A DNA stretch of 64,000 nucleotides, taken from positions 18,619,838 to 18,683,837 of the forward strand of contig OU452231.1 of assembly GCA_911728455.2 (NCBI GenBank), written 5' to 3'. The notes below the pieces were generated by a model that had not been told where the DNA came from, ran no database searches, and saw only the letters and a program-made list of their open reading frames with translations. The DNA is from Marthasterias glacialis. Taxonomy: Eukaryota; Echinodermata; Asteroidea; Forcipulatida; Asteriidae. Position 1 is the stretch's first letter, and the number at the start of each line of letters is the position of its first letter. Below, in pieces: positions 11,692-23,303 of this stretch. Made by a program: the position numbers and the translations under genes.

Positions 11692-12712
11692 GATTGGTGG
11701 TGCGGAGATTCGATTAGATCGGAATTGTGCGGCGAAATCACGGAAAAATTCCGACTTGCCAAAGGGACCTGGACACTTGCACGTGGCTTGTGGGGTTCCA
11801 CTTCCGGCCAGGGTAACAGCTGGTGGTTGATCTTAAAGTTGCATCAATTGTCCTCAGTGACGGTTGGTGTTATCACAATCATGGTTGGCCAAACGGGAGT
11901 AGTCCCTGGTCTAGGCCGTGGGGCCAGGGACGGCGTTAGTACGTTGAGGGGACTGCCCTGGTTCTCGGGGTGGCGGACCGGACGCTTCGAAAGGAGTACG
12001 AAGGCCCCTAAGATACGGAAAGCGTTGATTGGTGGTGCGGAGATTCGATTAATTCGGAATGTGCGGCGTAATCACGGGAATTCCGAACACATGCGAAAAG
12101 GGACCTGGACACTTGCACGTGGCTTGTGGGGTTCCACTTCCGGCCAGGGTAACAGCTGGTGGTTGATCTTAAAGTTGCATCAATTGTCCTCAGTGACGGT
12201 TGGTGTTATCACAATCATGGTTGGCCAAACGGGAGCAGTCCCTGGTCTAGGCCGTGGGGCCAGGGACGGCGTTAGTACGTTGAGGGGACTGCCCTGGTTC
12301 TCGGGGTGGCGGACCGGACGCTTCGAAAGGAGTACGAAGGCCCCTAAGATACGGAAAGCGTTTATTGGTGGTGCGGAGATTCGATTAATTCGGAATGTGC
12401 GGCGTAATCACGGGAATTCCGAACATATGCGAAAAGGGACCTGGACACTTGCACGTGGCTTGTGGGGTTCCACTTCCGGCCAGGGTAACAGCTGGTGGTT
12501 GATCTTAAAGGTGCATCATGCTTCCTCTTACCCCATGAGATGGTATTGGTGTTATCACAATCATGGTTGGCCGAACGGGAGTAGTCCCTGGTCTAGGCCG
12601 TGGGGCCAGGGACCGCGTTACTATGTTGAGGGGACTGCCCTGGTTCTCGGGGTGGCGGACCGGACGCTTCGAAAGGAGTACGAAGGCCCCTAAGATACGG
12701 AAAGCGTCGTGG
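11692..12712 (+). repeat. GC-rich satellite, three 336-bp units (left arm)
   Basis: Units begin near 11692, 12027 and 12363. They contain the hairpin GTCCCTGG ... CCAGGGAC and a second hairpin near the unit start. The third unit has a replaced segment (12511-12548). Because 336 is a multiple of three, an uninterrupted 338-codon frame runs through, giving a 112-residue repeat; I regard this as incidental. The composition is far from that of the AT-rich surroundings, and I do not recognise the family. Short ATTGGTGGTGCGG repeats precede it from 11641. Confidence 0.92.
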
Positions 12713-12769
12713 GGCTGGTATCCTGGGACCTGCTCGTGGTGGCCCTGCTTTAGACTAACCCTACCAGGA

Positions 12770-14200
12770 TGATATTGGCAAAATTACAAAATAACTGCTT
12801 GCAATGGTGCGCTTACTTTTTATTAAATCTATAAACAATTGTTCGGCTCAGTGCTATAGTTAAAGTCGTTAATTGCAGTTTCATATATTGTAATGGGTCC
12901 AGAGAGAGTTAAATAAAAAAATGTGTATAAATTTGGAACAATAATCAACCGCAACATATTTGTTTTTCTTAGAAAATGCTTTTTTCTTTTTACCAAACAA
13001 TTATTTTTGAGGCCACTCTTGAACTCCATTTACCAAGAGCTCCAAATCTGCCAAACCAATTTTATGAAAGCCACACAACCTGCACTGACGACCTTTAATA
13101 TAGCCCTGAGCCGACGAATTAATGTTTTTTATATGCATAAAATTATGATAATTATTAAGAGATGTACAATTGGTTGTCTTTGATTTGATTTTAAAGATTA
13201 CGCTAACTTAGTCATTCCAAAATGAACCCATTACACCTAAACAGGTGGCATTAAAACTAGTGCCTTTTTCAGTTTTATTTCCTGAAAACACACATTCAAA
13301 ATGATCAGTTGGTTAAATAACAAAATGGTTGAACTAATCAAAAGCAAGAAAAAGTTTGCTCATGATGGGCCGGTAGCTCAAGAGTTTTTTTGACACTCGA
13401 CTTTATCACAATGTCCTTGAAATTTTTCACAGTGATACTTTGTTATAAAGATGAACATGTCAGAGGGGATATTGTTTCAAATGCGAAGAAAAATGTATAC
13501 TACGGCAAACTTCTCCAGAAAAAATTATGCAGACTTACAAAGATTCAGCTGTAACCTGTGTACTACAACAAAGTGAAAGACAAAAAAATAAAAACATAAT
13601 CCAAAAATGGCAAATCCTTGTTCCCCCTTCTGCTGACAAACCTTACTTCAAAACCTGCTACAACAGATTGGAAAGCAGTTATACATGTACCAATCTGAGA
13701 GCACAAAAACGTATTGTCTCCCCAGTCCCGCCACCCCCAAGTGAAACTTCTACAATTGGGACTGATTGGTTCATGAAAACCATTTAGCACTTGTACAAAA
13801 TGCATTGCCAGAACTTCAATTAAAAAGTGACAGTAAACTTTCCACCTTGGATCATTGTTGGATTGCTGAGTGAATGACGATTAGCGTAATCTTGTTAGTT
13901 TTGTTTAAATGAATTGATCAATAAACTTATTTGTAAGGAGTGTGTGTCTTTCATTTCCTGTCTCAAGAGTAGTCTCCCCAAACTTTGTGAATTATGGTTA
14001 CTGGCGGGCAGTGAAACATACTTAACAATTTTCAGAAAGCGCAAATTAAAATAGTAACTTGTAAAACCAAGAATTTCCAAAATAACAGTTGCTCTGGAAT
14101 GTAGCCATGATTAACAAAATATGGGTATTTAAAACCAAAAATTCCACAACTGTCACTGAAAAAGTGTGGGTTAGTTAATTTTACTCACTTGCGAATACAA
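12770..14200. other. Unassigned palindrome-arm stretch (mirrored at 15150-16580)
   Basis: Frames up to 86 codons occur on both strands and are mirrored exactly in the other arm, but none shows a known domain. Their conservation follows from the palindrome and not from selection. Confidence 0.5.
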
Positions 14201-14352
14201 ATAAACCCAAAAGAGGGCGCTATTACTTCCAAGGACGGTTTTATCCCACTTCATTTGTGAATTTTCTTAAAGTGAGGGCGCTATTCGTTTAAAATAGCTG
14301 CCTTTGGGCTTTGTCATTTTGGTCAATGGGGTGATATAGTCTAAAATTATTG

Positions 14353-14996
14353 ACTGAAATTGCGCTATAAATAAATTTTTAGGTTAAAGCAACTTCTATC
14401 GCCAACAATTTACATGAAAATGCGGTAAAAATGGCTTAAAATAAGACTACACCGTAAAAATATTTTTCAACGTTATAGCGCCCTCTATTGATCAAAATTC
14501 AAATAAAATAAAAAACGACTTGAAACAAGACTACGCCATACAAATATTTGTCTACGTTATAGCGCCCTCTATTGATCAAAATTCAAATAAAAAGGAAAAA
14601 CGACTTGAGACAAGACTACGCCATTAAAATATTTATCAACATTATAGCGCCCTCTATTGATCAAAATTAAAATAAAAAGGAAAAACGACTTGAGACAAGA
14701 CTACGCCATAAAAATATTTTCAACATTATAGCGCCCTCTATTGATCAAAATTTAAAATAAAATAAGGGATGACTTGAAACATGACTGCCGTAAAAAATAT
14801 TTTTTCTCGTTATAGCGCCCTCTATTGATCAAAATTCAAATAAAATATGGAAAAACAACTTGAAACAAGACTAAACCATAAAAATGTTTCACGTTATAGT
14901 GCCCTCTATTGACCGAAATTCACATGCAAACACGGCATGAAAACAAGACTAACCCATAGAAAGACATTTTGTCTATAGCGCCCTCAATTAAAATCA
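14353..14996. repeat. Palindrome spacer made of about seven 84-bp tandem repeats
   Basis: The word GCGCCCTC (one copy GTGCCCTC) recurs at 14479, 14562, 14647, 14731, 14815, 14899 and 14979, that is every 80-85 bp. Each is followed in most copies by TATTGATCAAAATT and an A-rich stretch. The inner ends of both palindrome arms contain the same GCGCCCTC word in inverted orientation, so the whole centre resembles a foldback element. Confidence 0.9.
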
Positions 14997-16635
14997 CAAT
15001 AATTTTAGGCTATATCACCCCATTGACCAAAATGACAAAGCCCAAAGGCAGCTATTTTAAACGAATAGCGCCCTCACTTTAAGAAAATTCACAAATGAAG
15101 TGGGATAAAACCGTCCTTGGAAGTAATAGCGCCCTCTTTTGGGTTTATTTGTATTCGCAAGTGAGTAAAATTAACTAACCCACACTTTTTCAGTGACAGT
15201 TGTGGAATTTTTGGTTTTAAATACCCATATTTTGTTAATCATGGCTACATTCCAGAGCAACTGTTATTTTGGAAATTCTTGGTTTTACAAGTTACTATTT
15301 TAATTTGCGCTTTCTGAAAATTGTTAAGTATGTTTCACTGCCCGCCAGTAACCATAATTCACAAAGTTTGGGGAGACTACTCTTGAGACAGGAAATGAAA
15401 GACACACACTCCTTACAAATAAGTTTATTGATCAATTCATTTAAACAAAACTAACAAGATTACGCTAATCGTCATTCACTCAGCAATCCAACAATGATCC
15501 AAGGTGGAAAGTTTACTGTCACTTTTTAATTGAAGTTCTGGCAATGCATTTTGTACAAGTGCTAAATGGTTTTCATGAACCAATCAGTCCCAATTGTAGA
15601 AGTTTCACTTGGGGGTGGCGGGACTGGGGAGACAATACGTTTTTGTGCTCTCAGATTGGTACATGTATAACTGCTTTCCAATCTGTTGTAGCAGGTTTTG
15701 AAGTAAGGTTTGTCAGCAGAAGGGGAAACAAGGATTTGCCATTTTTGGATTATGTTTTTATTTTTTTGTCTTTCACTTTGTTGTAGTACACAGGTTACAG
15801 CTGAATCTTTGTAAGTCTGCATAATTTTTTCTGGAGAAGTTTGCCGTAGTATACATTTTTCTTCGCATTTGAAACAATATCCCCTCTGACATGTTCATCT
15901 TTATAACAAAGTATCACTGTGAAAAATTTCAAGGACATTGTGATAAAGTCAGTGTCAAAAAAACTCTTGAGCTACCGGCCCATCATGAGCAAACTTTTTC
16001 TTGCTTTTGATTAGTTCAACCATTTTGTTATTTAACCAACTGATCATTTTGAATGTGTGTTTTCAGGAAATAAAACTGAAAAAGGCACTAGTTTTAATGC
16101 CACCTGTTTAGGTGTAATGGGTTCATTTTGGAATGACTAAGTTAGCGTAATCTTTAAAATCAAATCAAAGACAACCAATTGTACATCTCTTAATAATTAT
16201 CATAATTTTATGCATATAAAAAACATTAATTCGTCGGCTCAGGGCTATATTAAAGGTCGTCAGTGCAGGTTGTGTGGCTTTCATAAAATTGGTTTGGCAG
16301 ATTTGGAGCTCTTGGTAAATGGAGTTCAAGAGTGGCCTCAAAAATAATTGTTTGGTAAAAAGAAAAAAGCATTTTCTAAGAAAAACAAATATGTTGCGGT
16401 TGATTATTGTTCCAAATTTATACACATTTTTTTATTTAACTCTCTCTGGACCCATTACAATATATGAAACTGCAATTAACGACTTTAACTATAGCACTGA
16501 GCCGAACAATTGTTTATAGATTTAATAAAAAGTAAGCGCACCATTGCAAGCAGTTATTTTGTAATTTTGCCAATATCATCCTGGTAGGGTTAGTCTAAAG
16601 CAGGGCCACCACGAGCAGGTCCCAGGATACCAGCC

Positions 16636-17656
16636 CCACGACGCTTTCCGTATCTTAGGGGCCTTCGTACTCCTTTCGAAGCGTCCGGTCCGCCACCCCG
16701 AGAACCAGGGCAGTCCCCTCAACATAGTAACGCGGTCCCTGGCCCCACGGCCTAGACCAGGGACTACTCCCGTTCGGCCAACCATGATTGTGATAACACC
16801 AATACCATCTCATGGGGTAAGAGGAAGCATGATGCACCTTTAAGATCAACCACCAGCTGTTACCCTGGCCGGAAGTGGAACCCCACAAGCCACGTGCAAG
16901 TGTCCAGGTCCCTTTTCGCATATGTTCGGAATTCCCGTGATTACGCCGCACATTCCGAATTAATCGAATCTCCGCACCACCAATAAACGCTTTCCGTATC
17001 TTAGGGGCCTTCGTACTCCTTTCGAAGCGTCCGGTCCGCCACCCCGAGAACCAGGGCAGTCCCCTCAACGTACTAACGCCGTCCCTGGCCCCACGGCCTA
17101 GACCAGGGACTGCTCCCGTTTGGCCAACCATGATTGTGATAACACCAACCGTCACTGAGGACAATTGATGCAACTTTAAGATCAACCACCAGCTGTTACC
17201 CTGGCCGGAAGTGGAACCCCACAAGCCACGTGCAAGTGTCCAGGTCCCTTTTCGCATGTGTTCGGAATTCCCGTGATTACGCCGCACATTCCGAATTAAT
17301 CGAATCTCCGCACCACCAATCAACGCTTTCCGTATCTTAGGGGCCTTCGTACTCCTTTCGAAGCGTCCGGTCCGCCACCCCGAGAACCAGGGCAGTCCCC
17401 TCAACGTACTAACGCCGTCCCTGGCCCCACGGCCTAGACCAGGGACTACTCCCGTTTGGCCAACCATGATTGTGATAACACCAACCGTCACTGAGGACAA
17501 TTGACGCAACTTTAAGATCAACCACCAGCTGTTACCCTGGCCGGAAGTGGAACCCCACAAGCCACGTGCAAGTGTCCAGGTCCCTTTGGCAAGTCGGAAT
17601 TTTTCCGTGATTTCGCCGCACAATTCCGATCTAATCGAATCTCCGCACCACCAATC
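16636..17656 (-). repeat. GC-rich satellite, three 336-bp units (right arm)
   Basis: Inverted copy of the left-arm satellite with very few changes; one changes the translated frame from His to Arg (near 17505). Near-identity of a satellite on both arms implies recent duplication or continuing gene conversion. Confidence 0.92.
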
Positions 17657-17875
17657 GATTCGCCGCACCACCAGTGGAATCTCCGCACCACCAATCGAAC
17701 CGCCGCACTACCATTGCTCTAACTTTACAGTCAAAGCATTGCCTGAATCTCCAAAAATATGCGTTTGTGCTTGCTTGCAATGGTGCACCTATTTGATGTT
17801 ACTTGTACAGTGCTGCAAAAACAGCCCACTGTACGACGATAACAAAACAAAAACCCAACACCAAGGTTTACATAC

Positions 17876-17998
17876 TTTGTTTCCAGCCTTGAACATCTAC
17901 ATGTTGATGGGAAGACATTCTGCCAAGGATTTGCACTTGCACATCTCGGACATCTTCATTCTGGGTGGGTAGACCTCAATGGAGATTAGCGTGCCTTT
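17876..17998 (-). repeat. Exon-like unit, type B (palindrome right arm)
   Basis: Inverted twin of 11350-11472 with the same AG and GTATGT borders. Confidence 0.68.
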
Positions 17999-18251
17999 CT
18001 AACAGGGAAAGAAACAAAATTTAGAAAAACATGTACCATTCACTTACTTATCTTTGATTTCAACAGTTTAATAGATGATTGAAGCAGGGAGAATGTTTTT
18101 ATTTTATTCCAAGAGATTTTAACATACGTTTTAATCTCCATGAACAAGATAAATTTATCAGGGTTCTGATTAGAAACTGTTTAATTAAGAATGCAATGAT
18201 CAGTTGCATAAAGCAATCTAGTTTCACTAGATTCAAATATTATATTTTACT

Positions 18252-18341
18252 GGAGAGTGCAGCTCCTTTATCAACGGCTGGTCTTGGACATCTAGGCCTA
18301 CTTGTTGACGGGTAGATCTCTTTGGAGATGGCAAGCCTCAC
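18252..18341 (-). repeat. Exon-like stem-loop unit, type A (palindrome right arm)
   Basis: Inverted twin of 11008-11097, including the five-base insertion in the stem. Confidence 0.7.
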
Positions 18342-18896
18342 TGTACACAAATAAAATGCACAATTTGCAACAGTTAAGGGTTAAAGTATTCACTCTTTTA
18401 AAACAGTAGTTTGAGATAAATTATTTTCACCTCAGATAATACTTATTAAATCAAAACAAACGAAGAAAAAAAAACATTGACTGAAACGCCACTTTCTTTC
18501 AAGTTCATTAAAAGTTAAAGAAGCTGAATTTTCACCAAACCAATGAAGATGAAAATCTGGAAAACCAAGTTATTAGCAGTTTTAACATTAATTGTTAAAA
18601 CGCAGATATTGAAGTAATGAACTAAAACCCTTGTAAATTTGACTCGTCTTCGCAAAGCCAGAAATATTTTATTATGAAAAATACATACAAACAAACACTA
18701 AAGGACTGGTGCTGGACTGAACTTTATCATTAATGATGCGTTCTCTTAGCTATAATTGTAACATTTCTGATGTCAACTTCTGTTGAGATCAGTAGAGCAA
18801 CAGACATTCTGCCTGTTTACTTATACACAGTGCTTATCACACCTTGGTGTAGGGTAAAACAAAATAATATTCCTTATCCCGATGCAATTATCAAAA

Positions 18897-19169
18897 ATTA
18901 TATATCTGACATACGGATCCCAACATGTCATTTGATGGGTTGAATTTACGTCACGTGACATTACTATTACTCCCATCTGCATCGGGGAACAAAAAGTTTT
19001 TGTTGCCTATGGGAAAAGTATTTCCCATTTAACAGTTAGAATCATCCATGATCTCAAAGGAGCACATGATCCAATCTACACCAATTTTCTGCACTGTGGT
19101 CATTCAACCATTTATTTTTTAATATACATCAAATGACAAGGGTCTATGTCAGTCAGTATAAAATAGTAA
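18897..19169. mobile_element. Partial foldback element (right arm)
   Basis: Inverted twin of 10180-10452. Confidence 0.6.
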
Positions 19170-19378
19170 AATTTTGACGTTTTTGGACAAATGTTACCTC
19201 GTGTTAATATTATTTTCATTCCACTTTTAGCCACTCAATATTTATTGGTACAAATGAGGTGAGATGTTAAATTCGAGGAACATTTTCTACTATTGATGGG
19301 CTTATGCTGTAAATGGTGTTTATGCGTTTTTCAAACAATGCAAACATAAACAATGATGTGATTTACTGTTTGATCCAC

Positions 19379-19479
19379 CTTTCACTGGAGAGGGCAGTTC
19401 CTTTACCAGGCCGATCATTATGCAGATCTCAGACATCTACTTGTTGACGGGTAGATCTCACTGGAGATGGCAAGCCTCA
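19379..19479 (-). repeat. Exon-like stem-loop unit, type A (palindrome right arm)
   Basis: Inverted twin of 9869-9969 with intact core, AG and GT borders. Confidence 0.8.
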
Positions 19480-20789
19480 CTGCACACACACACACAAAAT
19501 TTCAAACAATTAGTGTTTAAAAACTTTCATTTATAAAACAGCAGTTTCAGATAAATTGTACTTTCCACCAAAAATAATGAAAACAAAAATGGACTGAAAT
19601 GTCATATTCCATAATTAGTACATTAAAAGGTGTAAAAGCAGGTTTTCAACAAACCAATAAAAACAAAATGAAAGCTGGAAAGCAAAATCACAATCAGTTT
19701 TAACATTAACTGTTAAAAGACAGAGTTATGGAATAATTTAACAAAAACCCATGCATATTGGACTCATCTTTGCAAAGCGAAAAAAGTTGGATTATACAAA
19801 GTATTACAAAAAAAACTATGAAACTCTTCTTTTTCAACTTGAACTCAAGTCCTTGTTAACCAGATTCTTCCATTTTTTCCCTGTCTAGCCCGACGGGATC
19901 ATTTTCTTGGAATTGCCAGAATGATATTTTTTTTTTAGAGTACCCCTAGCACAAAGACACCTTGACTTGACAAAGCCAAAAGAAAAAAAGAAAAAAAGAA
20001 AAAAACAAACACTATTAAGGGTTTATCTGCCCCCACCCCTGTCAAAGTTCGGGTTATGTACATTTAAGGGGGCTATAAAAGATGGTTAAGAAAGTAACAA
20101 TGAGGTTGGGTAAAATCTTTAACCATGATCAATTAATTGATTATTTAATTGGTTAGAAACTACTTTAGTGTCTTTTTCTTTACATAATTAACTAAAGGCC
20201 TACGTAGATTGCTGTCAATTCTCACAAGTGTTTGTGATTTTAAGTATAGACCATTGTTGAGATCAACAGTACAGTGCTTGAATAACTTACTTCTTTTTTT
20301 ATTTATTTCAATTCTAAAAGTCGTAGTTGGATTTAAGCCTTGGGTTTTGAGTTTAAAATTTGTATGTCAAACTGTTGAAGGAAATTATAGATTGTGAGTT
20401 CTTGAACACTGTAAAGTTAATTTTAGTTAACAATTGAACAAATTGAACAAATTGCATGAAACAACCTTGTTTTAGTCTCAAGGAATATATGCCTTTCTCA
20501 ACGCAAACAAGTGTTACATATTTGGATTAAATATGACATATTTACAAGAATTATGGCCTTTAACAAATGGTCTGTAAAGTACAAAAAAAATTAATTTGAA
20601 AAAATGTTAACCTCAATGTAGTGTGCACAATGGGTAAAACATGTAAATGTGATTAATGAATTCTTCATCTGAATCAGAAGTTCTGATTAGATGCTAATAT
20701 TGTCAGTATTATTATTGTTAATTTCTGGTAATGAAACCAAGGATGCCTAAAAAGTGAACTTAATCACTGTAGCTCAAAAGCCCGAGAAA

Positions 20790-21015
20790 ATTGGTATTTA
20801 AGGGTGCTTACTATCTGAACTAGAAACACCCGAGTTAAACCCGTACTCTTTCAAGATAACTGTTCTCGGTTCTTTAACGAGCACTACCCATCCTTAGTAC
20901 TTGGGACCTACTGCTTATAATGTCCCATCCAAAGGACAAAGTAATTATGGTAAAGTGTCTTGCTCAAGGACATAATTAGTGTCACGACTTGCCAGGTTTG
21001 GATTCGAACCCACAT
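20790..21015 (-). mobile_element. tRNA-derived SINE, 3' part (palindrome right arm)
   Basis: Inverted twin of 8335-8560. Confidence 0.72.
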
Positions 21016-21311
21016 TCTGTTAACAAGCTCCGCCCACACACCTTAGTTTGTGTACGTTTACGCAGCACTGGTGACCAAGTTTGACCGAGGTCACATGACC
21101 AAAAGGCATGTACCAATTGGTCAAGCGCAGTTTGATTGACAGGCCGGAACGGTCTATGGGATTTAAACCCTGGTTTTCACTTCCAAATTCTGTGCGTCAA
21201 AGTAATGAAGGAAAGTGATGATAAATCTTGAATACTGTTCAGACAAATTTAATTAAGAATGCAATTATCAAATTGCATCAAACAACCCTGTTGTACTCTT
21301 GTGGAATTTAC

Positions 21312-21417
21312 CTGTTACTGGCGAGTGCTTCTCCTATACCACATAGGCTGGTCCATTGGACATCCACTCCTTATCTACTTGTTGACAGGTAGATCTCTTT
21401 GGAGATGGTAAACCTTA
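21312..21417 (-). repeat. Exon-like stem-loop unit, type A (palindrome right arm, outermost)
   Basis: Inverted twin of 7932-8037; a C/A difference lies in the 3' part. The palindrome ends about 100 bp beyond it. Confidence 0.78.
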
Positions 21418-21526
21418 CTGCACACAAACAATATGCACAATTTGTAACCATTAGTATTGATGAAAATATTATCCAAACAATTAAAACAGTTAAATTGAGA
21501 TAAGTTACGTTAACCATGGAATTACC

Positions 21527-21915
21527 ATGAAATTTCATATTCCCTAATTAGTACATTAAAAGGTGCAAAAGCAGGTTTTCAACAAACCAATAAAAACAAA
21601 ATGAAAGCTGGAAAGCCAAATCACAATCAGTTTTAACATTAACTGTTAAAAGACAGAGTTATGGAACAATTTAACAAAAACCCATGCATATTGGACTCAT
21701 CTTTGGAAAGCGAAAAAAGTTGGATTATACAAAGTATTACAAAAAAACTATGAAACTGTTCTTTTTCAACTTGAACTCAAGTGCTTGTTAACCAGATTCT
21801 TCCATTTTTTCCCTGTCGAGCCCGACGGGATCATTTTCTTGGAATTGCCAGAATGATATATTTTTTTTAGAGTACCCCTAGCACAAAGACACCTTGGCTT
21901 GACAAAGCCAAAAGA
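21527..21915 (+). repeat. Direct copy of palindrome-arm segment 19596-19985
   Basis: Nearly identical, starting at GAAATTTCATATTCC and ending at AGCCAAAAGAA, directly beside the palindrome's outer edge. The copy resumes at 23304-23394 after a 1,388-bp interruption. Confidence 0.85.
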
Positions 21916-22221
21916 ACAAATATTCTCTTTATTGCACAGTGATTTTTGCTTTCTCTATCAAGAAAATGTCAAAGTTATGCAGCAAAGTTAAAAGCAAAAC
22001 CTCTGCTGTGTGCCACTGCGTACGAATGGTACTAAATGCCGAACTAAGGCTAGATCCCCGATTCACACCGACTTATAACTCCATTGAAGCCTAATGCAAT
22101 GAATGAACAATGGTGGAAGCCTCTCTATATCTCGCACTGCTCTCCTTGGAACAAAAAAACAAAGGTCTCAGAGTTTATTGCTTTTTTCAAACAATTCAAA
22201 CATGAACACTGTTTAATTTAC

Positions 22222-22300
22222 CTATAACTGGCTGTTATCATAAAGATCTCAGACATCTACTTGTTGACGGGTACATCTCTTTGGCGATGGCAAGTCTTGG
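22222..22300 (-). repeat. Exon-like stem-loop unit, type A, degraded acceptor
   Basis: Donor TATAG before GTAAAT is intact. The 5' stem arm has ATGTAC instead of ATCTAC and the usual TACAG acceptor reads TACACCAAG. It lies in a 1.39-kb block (21916-23303) that interrupts a duplicated segment. Confidence 0.65.
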
Positions 22301-22737
22301 TGTACACTAACAAAAAAAAAGCAATCTCACTTAGTCAAATAAGAATTAAGCAATGTCGACTAGTGTGTGTTCCATCAGAATTAGTCAATCTATGGTCAAC
22401 TATGGTCCTTGAACAAACTTGCTCAAGGACTTTATGATAGATGGTATTGTGATTTTTTTTCGGATTCAAGAGGTTCGCAGGATTAAGACATTTTTTTTTA
22501 CAAAGTGAACGTGAACAAGAACATGATTAACTGTTTTTGACTTGATAAAAGGGAAGATTCTCCGTGCTAACTGGTTAGATTAATCTTTTACACAAAGGCT
22601 GTTCATCATCTGTGTTTGTGCCTGCATGGAGTCCCCAGAAGTTTTGAGCAGGGAAGTATGATGTGCACAGTGCTGCCAAAACAGCCCACTATATCAGAGA
22701 CAATAAGGGAAAAGAAATAAAATAATAATTTACTTAC

Positions 22738-22863
22738 ATTTTTCTATCCACCTTGGACATCTACATTAGTGATGGGTAGATGTTGGGCTGATGGTGTGCA
22801 TCTGTATGCCTAAGATGTCTATTTTGTTGATGGGTTGACATCACTGGTGAATGACATGCCTTC
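22738..22863 (-). repeat. Exon-like stem-loop unit, type B
   Basis: Acceptor TGTAAACAG and strong donor GTAAGTAA. It contains two stem-loops: GATGTC ... GACATC around a CCATCAAC-type loop, and ACATCTAC ... GTAGATGT around CCATCACTAAT. The second is a perfect 8-bp stem. Confidence 0.75.
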
Positions 22864-22912
22864 CTGTTTACAGAAAGAAAAAAAACATAGTTATACATAT
22901 TCTTGATTGAAA

Positions 22913-23175
22913 AATTGACTGGTCTCGAGAGATCACCAGTTTCGCCACTGCATGACAAAAAGCATAAAAAATGCAGAACAGCTGTGATTGGCCGGCAACG
23001 CATAAACGACATCTTCAGCAGAGCTGGAAGGGCGACGACGACACACTCTGGATTTTCCCAGACACGCAGGTACCCCTTCCCAAGTCGCAGAACCCAGCCA
23101 TTCCAGACGCTATGTGCAACAAAGTTTTCAGACAGGCTTGAGTATTTCGCTCCTGTCAACACGAACAATGTGAAA
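22913..23175. other. GC-richer island of unknown nature
   Basis: It stands out from AT-rich surroundings and is open on both strands (a 127-residue frame at 22903-23286 and a 140-residue frame on the minus strand at 22761-23183). I recognise neither product. It lies between units B (22738-22863) and A (23211-23301) where other units have intron. Confidence 0.4.
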
Positions 23176-23210
23176 ATGAACAAAAATGTGATTCACTGTT
23201 TAAAATTTAC

Positions 23211-23301
23211 CGTTTACTGGAGAAGGCAGTTCCTTTACCAGGCTGATCATTATGCAGATCTCAGACATCTACTTGTTGACGGGTAGATCTCTTTGGAGAT
23301 G
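23211..23301 (-). repeat. Exon-like stem-loop unit, type A, 5' truncated
   Basis: The core and the donor AACG/GTAAAT are intact, but the exon 5' end stops at CCATCTCC. It is joined there to a copy of palindrome-arm sequence (23304-23394, like 19985-20068). This marks a rearrangement junction. Confidence 0.7.
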
Positions 23302-23303
23302 GT

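Larger units (their letters stand above)
7826..14352 (+). repeat. Left arm of a 6.5-kb palindrome
   Basis: The arm is the reverse complement of 14997-21523. Paired coordinates sum to about 29349 throughout and both arms are 6,527 bp. It contains four exon-like stem-loop units, a SINE fragment, part of a foldback element and the 336-bp satellite. Identity is very high: single differences per kilobase in places such as 12.8-14.3 kb, with a more divergent patch near 10.7-10.87 kb. Confidence 0.97.
14997..21523 (-). repeat. Right arm of the 6.5-kb palindrome
   Basis: Inverted copy of 7826-14352. Small differences show it is not a byte-for-byte duplicate: a base change in the satellite near 17505, a 1-base deletion near 15949, and several changes at 18481-18660. 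Directly beyond its outer edge the sequence switches at about 21527 to a direct copy of an internal segment of this same arm. Confidence 0.97.

Noticed and set aside
11677..12693. 338-codon open frame (and its mirror at 16655-17671) as a repeat-containing protein gene
   Set aside because: The frame is open because the satellite unit is 336 bp, a multiple of three. There is no recognisable domain, no splice context and no evidence of codon selection.
12923..13805. Frames of 66-86 codons mirrored in both palindrome arms
   Set aside because: Their preservation in the other arm follows from arm identity; they occur on both strands and lack homology signals.
14420..14996. CRISPR array at the palindrome centre
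   Set aside because: Units repeat over their full 84-bp length without unique spacers, and the host is eukaryotic.
22738..22863. Hammerhead ribozyme suggested by CTGATG near the units
   Set aside because: The CTGATG is on the antisense strand and followed by GTGTGC; the needed CUGAUGA ... GAAA core is absent.
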